Of a stretch of 25,832 bases of DNA, positions 1 to 7,726 are shown piece after piece. The notes under the pieces are model-generated. The model ran no database searches. It was not told where the DNA came from and was given only the letters and a program-made list of their open reading frames with translations. How positions within the stretch are numbered: the stretch's first letter is position 1; each line of letters starts with the position of its first letter. This DNA is from Gonium pectorale (taxonomy: Eukaryota; Chlorophyta; Chlorophyceae; Chlamydomonadales; Volvocaceae), in assembly GCA_001584585.1 (NCBI GenBank), contig LSYV01000054.1, positions 506,276 through 532,107 of the forward strand, written 5' to 3'. The position numbers and the translations under genes are program-made.

Positions 1-266
1 TCGCAAGGGGGCGAGTTTGCTGTTGCTTCTGAAGGGCCAAACGACTTCATGCACCTGGGCCACTTAGGAGTGTTGGTTGATGTAATCTTTTGCCTGAAAC
101 CCTGATGATATGTGACCCGTGTGTATCTCTGATGGTTGAATGGGCTTTGCCCTAGTATTGCCGGCCGGGTTGTCCTTTACGTAGACCCCATCCTAGACGT
201 TCTTGATAGTGCACGGGCCCTGAACGGATTGACATGTATGGATTCGATACTGTAGCTTCTCTGCAG

Positions 267-299
267 TGCCAGAGGGGCCCACCCCTGGCCCCTCTGGCA
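267..299. repeat. Perfect 13-bp inverted repeat with 7-base loop
   Basis: Bases 267-279 (TGCCAGAGGGGCC) are the exact reverse complement of 287-299, separated by a 7-base loop at 280-286. In RNA this would be a strong GC-rich stem. It lies just before a TGTAA at 321-325, so it may sit in the 3' UTR of a gene left of the window. It could also be part of a decayed transposon end. Only the palindrome itself is seen directly. Confidence 0.75.
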
Positions 300-320
300 T
301 GACAGGCGCAAGGGCTAAGT

Positions 321-325
321 TGTAA
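321..325 (+). terminator. Candidate polyadenylation signal TGTAA for an upstream plus-strand gene
   Basis: TGTAA is the common polyadenylation motif in volvocine algae. This copy follows the 267-299 hairpin and precedes a stretch without coding signal. Because the gene it would serve lies outside the window, the role is inferred from position only. A second TGTAA lies at 81-85. Confidence 0.3.
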
Positions 326-527
326 CACCGATTCCTAACCAGCCGATCGCTGGTGCCTATCCGTGACCACAACGTCCAAATATTCCACAGTAAAAATCTG
401 CGGACCGAGGGTGTGCGGTGGCCTCATCGTCAGCGCACAGCCCCACTTCATATTTCCAGGTTACAAGGGTGCTATCGGCCGCGTCGCACTGCGCGGCGCC
501 ATTCAGTCCTTTGGCACATACTCCTCC

Positions 528-619
528 TGTAACAGCGGTGCCAAAAGGCCTCTCGAGATGCTGGGCCGGCACCGGAACTTGCTTATATTTGTAGCGGGCA
601 CACGCCCCTCGCTACACCT
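528..619 (+). repeat. Dispersed 92-base repeat, copy 1
   Basis: This segment begins TGTAAC and ends CTACACCT. It matches the reverse complement of 3602-3693 over the same 92 bases, with roughly four in five positions identical by eye, including the 16-base block AAGGCCTCTCGAG plus flanks and GGGCCGGC. Similarity stops sharply at both ends. The ends form an imperfect terminal inverted repeat (TGTAAC against TGTAGC read from the other end), which would fit a small non-autonomous DNA element. It lies in the putative 3' UTR/intergenic zone. The element family is not recognised. Confidence 0.65.
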
Positions 620-738
620 CCTCCTTACAAACCAGGCCGCTGTCAGCTGTATCGGTGTTGGTGAGAGATGCGAACGGCGCACGCACCCGGCGGTGCCCCG
701 TTCGCTTGCTGGTATCGGTGCTAGGAGGAGGAGGAGTG

Positions 739-743
739 TTACA
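739..743 (-). terminator. Candidate polyadenylation signal for the exonuclease gene
   Basis: TTACA on the plus strand (TGTAA on the minus strand) is the first such motif downstream of the exonuclease stop codon at 1622-1620. It implies a 3' UTR of about 880 bases, long but ordinary for these algae. Further copies lie at 629-625 and 466-461. The choice is inference from motif order. Confidence 0.4.
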
Positions 744-1336
744 TCGGTGTTGCACCAGTTCGACAGCCCAGATCCAGCACGACGCCGGCTTGTTCGGGGT
801 TGGGGCCCCCCCAGCCCCTTGACCAGGGGAGCCCCTGCCCTTGACTGCGCCCAAAAGTCAGCAAACTGACGAAAGGCGATTGTAACCGAAGAAGAGCTAG
901 CCAGAACTATCAAAAGAAACACAAAGCAAAGGGAGTGACATGATCAAACAGAGCATACTCAAACGCGTGGCGGTCCGCCCGGCTTTCCCTAGGCATTGGC
1001 CATAGCGATGTGAACGCCATGTCACCCATTGCGGTACGGTGTGTTAAGCAAAGAGCCGAAGTCGGCACGGCGAGTACGGATCAGCAGTAAGCATGGCTAA
1101 AAAGTGTGGAACGATCCCTCAACATATGTGTCGGCCCTTAGCCACTAAAGATGCGTTTCACTTCCTCAGTCGCCCGGGTTCGAAAGCGCCAGGCAGGGAT
1201 GCATTAGTAATGTTCTCGACCCTGCTGACGGTGCGAATCGACCTGAGGTATGCGGATCCGCAAGGTGGCATACACCGCAGGTTGCACACATCGTCAGCAC
1301 GTCCCGGAGCGCAAGAACGTGCGTGCGTGTATGGGT

Positions 1337-1381
1337 TAGGCTAACTAGGCTAACTTCTTCAAATAGGCCAACTTCTTCAAC
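1337..1381. repeat. Imperfect 18-base tandem repeat
   Basis: TAGGCTAACTTCTTCAAA (1346-1363) is followed directly by TAGGCCAACTTCTTCAAC (1364-1381), with a partial copy TAGGCTAAC just before (1337-1345). It lies in the likely 3' UTR of the minus-strand exonuclease gene. It is a local slippage-type duplication with no evident function. Confidence 0.7.
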
Positions 1382-1619
1382 ACAGACAAAAACTGAAGCA
1401 AAGGCATTCAGTCATGGTTTCATAGTTGCTATGCGGCCCACACCTGCTGTTAACGATGCAATTCGTGTCGCGTTGATTGCATGCCAAACCCTACCTCTAC
1501 GCGAGTAAGCCACCATGCTACGTCTACTCCTTTCATCCTTGGCTCCAAGAAATCCGCCCCTCAAAATAATGGTAGGTTACCGGCGGGGAAGGCGACACTC
1601 CACGGGGGGGTACCACCGC

Positions 1620-4600
1620 TTAAGCTCCTCGCCCGGGCCGCCGCACGATGTGCAAGGCCGTCAGGCGTGCGCCACAGCTCGTCTTGTTGACCCAGAGAAA
1701 CTGCGGCCACACCAGCACGTCCAGGAGGTCGCCCGACGCCACGTCCTGCACACACGGCATTCGCCCAGCGGCATAGCCGGGCCGTTGCGGGTGCAGTCAC
1801 TGCAGAGTGGCATCGTGCTTGGCAGCATTGCATTGCATTGCATTGCATTGTGGAATGGGCGATTCCTCCGGCAGCAACACTGATGGCGAAGCGGTCCCGC
1901 AGTATTGCAGTCTTGGTTGTGACAACTACAACGACGGGATACGCAGAGGTGTCCTTACCGGCAGCAGGGCCGTTACACTCGCCAAGTTGTCCTGCTTGAT
2001 CCGCTCCAGGCTGGCGTCCGGGAAGCCATCGCTACCGGCGCCGCCAGTGGTGGAAGTGGCGGCGGCTGCGGGCTCGGGTGTGTACGATTTCAGCGGCGGT
2101 ACGTTTAGCTGCTTGTACGTCGCCGTCTTCTTGTCGTACGCGGCCAGCGTGGTCAGCAGTTCCCAGCTCATTTGGCCTCGGGCAGGGCCCCGCGTGAGCT
2201 GGGCGTGGAGCTGGACCGTGACCTGAAGCTAAGGGCGCAAGGCGCCGGAAAGTGGTGAGCGACAGGTATGAAGGACATGCGTTTAACAAGACAATAATTA
2301 TATGGGATGGCATGGGCGGGTCTTGCATCCGCAGGCCCGAGCCAACAATACATTGAGCAGGATGCTGTGCAGGCTGATGGCACAACGGTGGTCACTGAGA
2401 TGCGTTTAGCGACGTCTGTACGTAGCATGTGCCCCCGGGCCCCGCTCATGCGTTGCTTGGGAAAGGGGGGCATTGCCTCCTTAGGGCAACGCCTCACCTG
2501 CTTCTTCTTGGCGTCCTCCCTGCCGCATGAACTGAGTTTTGGCGCCCCGCTGGTTCCGTCCTGAGCCACAGCAAATGCCTGCTGGACGTGCATGCGCGAG
2601 CGCAAGGGCTCATGTACCACTTCTGTATAGAATTGCGCTTCGGGCACGCAGCAGCCATGAGCCCAACACAGCGGCTGACAGGGCAGCTCATAACCTTTTC
2701 AAAGTACCGTAAAACATTTACGCTGTGTTCCCTTCCCGTCTGCAGCTCGGCCCCAGCCCTCTACTTACGTGCTTTGCCAGGGTGTCCATCACCCGCACCA
2801 GGATTGACACATCGTCGGCGCCGGGCGCCCCTTCCCGAGCGTCTTTGGCGTCCTTTGCGCTCGCCCCGGGCTGCAGGGTCATGTCCCATTGGGGCTTGTT
2901 GTCCACCTTGTAAGCGTAGCTGGGACTGAAAGGGAAGTCGTACATGCACACGGCGCAACATCTCAATGGCGAAACGGACGGACGGCGCAACTAGCCGCAC
3001 GGACTGCACATGTGCAAAGGTACAAACAGGTTGCCGGATACCCATTGCGTGCGTACGGCTCGTCGCACTTGCAACTTACAATCAGAGCTGGATTTAGTGC
3101 ACGGCAACGCACGTCATCCTTGTCGGACAACACCGAATGTCATGTTCCCCAAGCCATGCCTCACCTTGTCATGAAGCGCAGCTTGACCCCACGCAGTAGC
3201 ACCACAAACGGCTCGTTCTGAGACCCCTGTACCACGGTGTACATCCAGAAGTCGCCACCCGGTCTGCCGCCAGACTTGAGCAGGAACAGGCCGCCAGAGC
3301 TGGCCTGCTCCAGCAGCTGCGCGGGTGTAAGGATCGCCGGCGCCCGGGGCTGCGGATGGTGCGCCAGAGCAGCTTCCATGTGCCGCGCCAGGCCGTCTGC
3401 CCGCGCCGCAAGGCTGATAAGTCCCAGGCGATGCATTGGACCTGTTTGGTTTCCAGCGTGCCGAAAGGCCATAGTTACGGCACGCTTGGGGGGACGGTGC
3501 AGCTGCCACCGCAGCGCATGTTCATCATAACAAACGAGCGAATGGGAGCGCCCTAAAAGCCCTCAGCCGCTAGCCTTTGCTAGACTTCTTTACAGTACGC
3601 TAGGTGTAGTGAGGGGCGTGTATCCCGCCACAATAAAAACCACATCCCGGGCCGGCCCAGCACCTCGAGAGGCCTTGTGGCAATGCCGTTACATTAAGCA
3701 TGGCCTGCATCTGGCCCGTAGTAACAAACATCGACGGATCTTACGCTGCACGAGGCACCCACCTGCGGCCGCCGTCTTTCCCTTGCCCTTCAGGCCCACC
3801 AGGAGCTCCAGATGGCGCAAGCTGGGTCGCCCGAAGCGCTCGAGCAGCGCCGGCCAGAGGGCTGCGAGGTCCTCCGAGTCCACAGCCGCCCTAGAGCAGC
3901 AGGCAGGGAAAAGGCATTGCTTTGCGAGGGAAAACTGTTTATGCGAGGGAGGGGGGAGGCGAAGGCCGGAAGCGGGGTCTGGCCATGCATTTACGACGAG
4001 GCTTTAACGGCAGCAGCGAATAATTTTCAACGGCGTCGCGTCCGGCGGAGACTGCGACACTGAGGCGGGCAGCATAGCTGCTGGCGGCGTCGCGGGCAGT
4101 GCTTCACGGCAGGACCGCGGGCAAGCGCGCAGCCGGCGCGTATGCCTGATGAGCCTTGCCTACCTGTGTGCCTGGCCCTGGCTAGCCACCCGGGCCCAGT
4201 GCTTGAGGGCATCCATGGAGAGGGATGCCTTACCAGCCAGCTCCCCAGCGCGGTCAGCTGCGTGAGAGGCAAAACAATAGATGATTGCCGCTCGGATCTG
4301 CGGGCGTACTGCACGCAAGCAGGGTGCGAGCGCAACTGCGCCCAGAGGACGAGTTAGCATTTCACTGCCCCCTATCCGGCCCCACGAACGGAGCTCACCC
4401 TCAGCCGCGCCGACGTCCAGCTCGCCCTCTTCCAGGTCCTCAGCTGCCTCCTCGCCCTCACCCAGGCTGGCGCCCTCCGTGGGGAGGCGCGGCTGGTCGG
4501 CCTTGGCCCAAAGCACCTTGGACATTACCAGCGTGTCCAGGTACCTGCGGAAGAGGCATGAAGTGTGGATAGCTCATGAGAGAAATGTGCGTTCCTCGCA

Positions 4601-7192
4601 GCCTTGCCGATGCTTATGATGGCAGTCATGAAAGCAGCCAGAGGCTCGAAGCTGCGGATGGGAACGACCAGGGCTGCCGCCTGAAGATCGTGTACCGCCA
4701 CTATTGGTCGTGAAGTCAGGGAGACCGCTGGGGAAAGGCAACCTCCAAGCGGAAGAAATTGTATGACGGCATAAGCGCTGCAGCCGCAGCAAGACGAAAA
4801 GTCACTGCACTGCCCCGGCCTTCGCCCACGGTGCGTACCCACCACCAGTCCTGGGGCCACTCCACACCCACGCGCCCGCACTCGCTGCGCATCACGGGGA
4901 AGTCAAACCCCGCGCCGTTGTGGGCCATCAGCACGGGGACCACCTCCACCGGGCACGCCTCGTCAGATGCGGCCGTGGTGGCAGCTGGAGCCATGGGCGC
5001 GAAGGCCGCGGCAGTGGCCGCGCAGCGTTCCTGGATGAACCCAAAGAACTGCTGCAGGGCGTCGGCGGTGCCAGGCACGCCCGGCGCGCTGCTCTCTGCC
5101 CAGGTGATACCTGCAACGCAGTGCAAGTGCAGTCGTCGGCATGGGCATGCGTGAACAGACTAGCCAGAGCCCAAAAGTGGCACGGCTCAGAGCGAATCCC
5201 ATGCAAGAATGGAAGGCCGCGGGTGCGTACGATTGATTTCGGAAGCTTTTTTGCGGAATGTGGGCCTAGAGCTCCTGCGCATAAGCACTGAGTCCGCGCG
5301 CAGGGCGCACCGTTGTGCTCCTCGGTCTTGTGGTCCTTGTACGGCTTCCCGCAGTTGATCAAGGTCGAGAAAACACGCCCAGAGCCGCTGCACGTTGCAG
5401 CCCCGCCGCCATTTCCAGAGGCTCTGGTGACGGGCCACGCCGTGTCGTCTGCGCTGCCGATGGCCCCCACGTCGACGGCGGCGACCTCGATGAGCCTCAC
5501 CTGGTCCGGCTTCGGGAAGTGTTTGGGCCCTCTGCAGCGCACATGTATGACCGTGATACATGTGCAATTGCTCAGCACTTTAGGGCATGCACTAATCACG
5601 TAATCAGGCACCGCAAGATGAGCGGACACGGCAACACGTATTCGAAGAGCTGCACAGACAGTGCGCGCGGCCTGAAGCGTGCACTGGCATGACCTATATG
5701 TACCTTGGGCATTTAACGGCATAGGCTGCACGCACCTCATGAAGTCGACCGTCTCCACATCCACGGAGAACAAGTGGAAGATGCGGCGGGCCCCGCCAGT
5801 TTGCGTCGACGCCGCAGAGGGGGGCAGCTCCTCCCACCTGCACGCAGAGCAAGATAACGCAAGTCTAGCTCGCCAAACGCCGAGCAGCTGCACCAACAAC
5901 TACGGTTAGTGAGTGCCTGCGGCAGTGCGTATCCAGACGCTTTGACCCACGATACCGTCGTACCTAATCCAGCTGCTGCCCGCCTCCACCCTCTCCTCCG
6001 GCGTCCGCTCTGTCCACAGCAGTGAACCGTCCGGGGTGTAGCCGCTACGCGCAGGCTTGGCCTTGGCCCGGGTGCTCCGGCCCCGCACCTTGGCGCCCGG
6101 CGGCGGTGGCGCCCCTGTGGTAGGCGCCTCTTCGACGAGCGTGTCCGAGGTGAGCACCATCGGCTGCGCTGCTGCAGCGCTGCCAGCCATCGCAGGGGCG
6201 GCGACCGCGGGCCTCCTGGCACGCAGCGGCTGGATGACGGGCGGCGGCGATGGCGTGCCAATGAGGATGACATCGTCGTCATCATCGTCCTCGGAATGCA
6301 CGGCAAGCCGCTGCTGCGGCTGCTGTTGGGAGGTCCGCGCAGGCACGTCCGGCTGTTTTTGTGCGGCCCGTGGTGGCGGTATGGAGCTGCCCGGCCCCGG
6401 CGGCGCCCCTCGTTCTAGACGCATGCGCGCGAGCCTCTCCGCAAGCGTCAGGGCTTCACTGCTATCGGACTCCTCGTTCATTGCGGATGAAGCCGCAGCT
6501 GCCCCACCGCTTCCGGCTGTTTTGGCTGCCCCCGACGCCTCCGCGCCGCTGGCAAAGGCGCGGGCGCTGGACGCAGCACTGTCGGATCTGGGACCTTGCG
6601 ACGCGGCGGAATCGCCCCCCATGTGTGCCCCGCCCGGTAGGGCAGCTGCAAACTGACCAATTGACTGTTGGCCCCGCCCAGGGGGGCCCAAGGTGACTGA
6701 TGGCGGGTGTACACGTGGGGCGCAGGACGCTGCTGCACCTGAGATGTCGCTGATGCTGGCACCTGCCCCTACGCCAACGCCTGATACCGGCGCCTGGGCT
6801 GTATGCCGCGCAGGCACAAGGCCGGGTGCTGGTTGACGCTTGAGGGAGACTACCTCCCGCTCCTGCGTCCAGGGCTGGGGCTCTGAAGAACCCTCTGCTT
6901 GCTCCTCGGGTCCGCATCGGAGCAAGTGCTCTGTGCCGCCAGCGCCGGCTCCGTGTGTGCTGGGCAGCAAACTGCCCGTGCCCGTGCTGTTCGCCCGCAC
7001 ATCAGGCTGGCTTTGCCGGCTGGGCTCGAGGGGCGCCGCAGCTGCGCCTGCCGGCAACCTAGCAGTCGCCCTGGAAAAGACCTGATGCAGCGTTGGCTGA
7101 GTGGGGTCTGCAGCCGCGGTCTTCTTTCCCCTCCCGCCAGCTGCTCTCGCGGCCCCGGCCCTTGCAGATTCGGTCCCCTGGTTACCCGGCAT
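1620..7192 (-). CDS. DEDDh 3'-5' exonuclease with C-terminal ssDNA-binding-like domain
   Basis: Twelve exons join in phase to 1024 aa: 7192-5964, 5837-5736, 5531-5311, 5110-4843, 4544-4399, 4257-4164, 3890-3763, 3441-3165, 2925-2769, 2560-2498, 2222-1959, 1745-1620. The start is the first ATG after an in-frame stop at 7342-7340. Residues 1-410 are low-complexity, with QPTLHQVF (32-39) resembling a degenerate PCNA box and an acidic run followed by VILI (308-311) resembling a SUMO-interaction motif. The nuclease domain is about 428-700: Exo I VDVET (Asp436, Glu438), then QVRLIEVAAVDV; Exo II AHNGAGFDFP (Asp587), then YLDTL; Exo III AHRAAVD (His686, Asp691). That is a full DEDDh set, so 3'-5' removal of nucleotides from DNA or RNA is expected, although the TG usual after DxET is absent. 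Residues about 780-1024 are beta-rich, ending in WPQFLWVNKTSCGARLTALH, and resemble viral/phage ssDNA-binding proteins (inference). The exon 4 donor could be three bases earlier, removing one Trp. Confidence 0.85.
1825..1850. repeat. CATTG microsatellite, five units
   Basis: The pentamer CATTG is repeated five times without interruption (1826-1850), preceded by G. It lies in the last intron of the exonuclease gene (1958-1746), outside any exon. It is likely polymorphic between strains. Confidence 0.9.
3602..3693 (-). repeat. Dispersed 92-base repeat, copy 2
   Basis: This is the inverted partner of 528-619, lying inside intron 7 of the exonuclease gene (3762-3442). Read on the minus strand it starts TGTAAC and ends ACTACACCT, like copy 1. 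The two copies differ mainly in the middle (an AT-rich patch with a one-base shift), as expected for an old dispersed element rather than a recent duplication. The flanks of the two copies are unrelated. Confidence 0.65.
6260..6292 (-). other. SUMO-interaction-like motif in exonuclease N-terminus
   Basis: The exonuclease reads six consecutive Asp residues (preceded by Ser-Glu) and then VILI (residues 308-311), followed by Gly-Thr-Pro-Ser-Pro. A hydrophobic V/I-x-V/I-V/I core beside acidic residues and near Ser/Thr-Pro is the usual form of a SUMO-interaction motif. The motif is visible; binding to SUMO is inference. Confidence 0.5.
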
Positions 7193-7726
7193 GCCCGACA
7201 GCGCGCTGTGAGGTCCGGGCGTGGGGTATACGGCGTGGGGCCGCCGCTGACTTCCGGAAAGCCTGTGGCGGGGGTTTGGAACACAGTTGGAACACAGTTG
7301 TTGGAATTGGTGTACACGCAGCAGCCCCCTTGACAGCTCTTATGAAAGGCAACCTCATGCCATACATCGGTGTTAGCAGTCACGCATACTCGCACCGTGC
7401 GTGCTGAGGGCGCCCTGGAAGGCCCGCCCGGCGCTGCAGTCTCAGGGCTCGCAGTAGGCCACCGAACATCTCATCTCGCGCATCGTGCAGCTCAAATGTC
7501 ACCGCTAGCATAGTATGCCGAGCAAACGGCTAGACAGCGAAACGCAAAAAGTACGTCCTGGATCCAGGTCACTTTGCGCGCGGACGTGTCGGGTGGCCTG
7601 CCTTTCAGTCTCCCTTGCAATAATAATAGCTATGCTATCCGGTACCGATTCTGGGCCGTGTTATGGTGTTGAGTTGCAAGTTCTACCCACACCCGATGCC
7701 TTAAATTACCGCGTGAAGATACATAT
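7193..7726. promoter_or_regulatory. Shared 5' region between divergent exonuclease and O-acyltransferase genes
   Basis: The two genes start head to head with 534 bases between their ATG codons, so both 5' UTRs and promoters must lie here unless there are upstream non-coding exons. I see no clear TATA box or named operator. The stretch contains an 11-base direct repeat (TTGGAACACAG at 7276-7286 and 7287-7297) and one copy of the nine-base word ATCGGTGTT (7366-7374). In-frame stops at 7342-7340 (minus) and 7670-7672 (plus) fix the first usable start codons. Confidence 0.55.
7276..7297. repeat. 11-base tandem repeat in divergent 5' region
   Basis: TTGGAACACAG occurs twice in direct succession (7276-7286, 7287-7297) and is followed by TTGTTGGAATTGG. 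It lies about 85-105 bases upstream of the exonuclease ATG. It might be a protein-binding site pair or a simple slippage duplication; the sequence does not decide. Confidence 0.6.

Larger units (their letters stand above)
1..1619. other. Non-coding left flank with likely convergent 3' ends
   Basis: I see no reading frame here that joins into a recognisable protein; the open frames are short and lack family motifs. TGTAA occurs on the plus strand at 81-85 and 321-325, which fits the 3' UTR of a plus-strand gene lying left of the window. On the minus strand the first TGTAA after the exonuclease stop is at 743-739, so that gene's 3' UTR probably fills about 740-1619. The stretch also holds a 13-bp perfect hairpin (267-299), one copy of a 92-base dispersed repeat (528-619), several copies of a nine-base word (324-751) and a short tandem repeat (1337-1381). 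The assignment of the 3' UTRs is inference from motif position. Confidence 0.55.

Noticed and set aside
363..922. Overlapping open frames on both strands (363-869 plus, 503-922 minus)
   Set aside because: Neither shows a family motif or joins to neighbours by splice sites, and the stretch holds a dispersed repeat. It is better read as non-coding.
1171..1190. GGTTCGAAAGC resembling a tRNA B box
   Set aside because: The flanking bases do not form a five-pair T stem, and there is no acceptor stem or A box upstream, so no tRNA is called.
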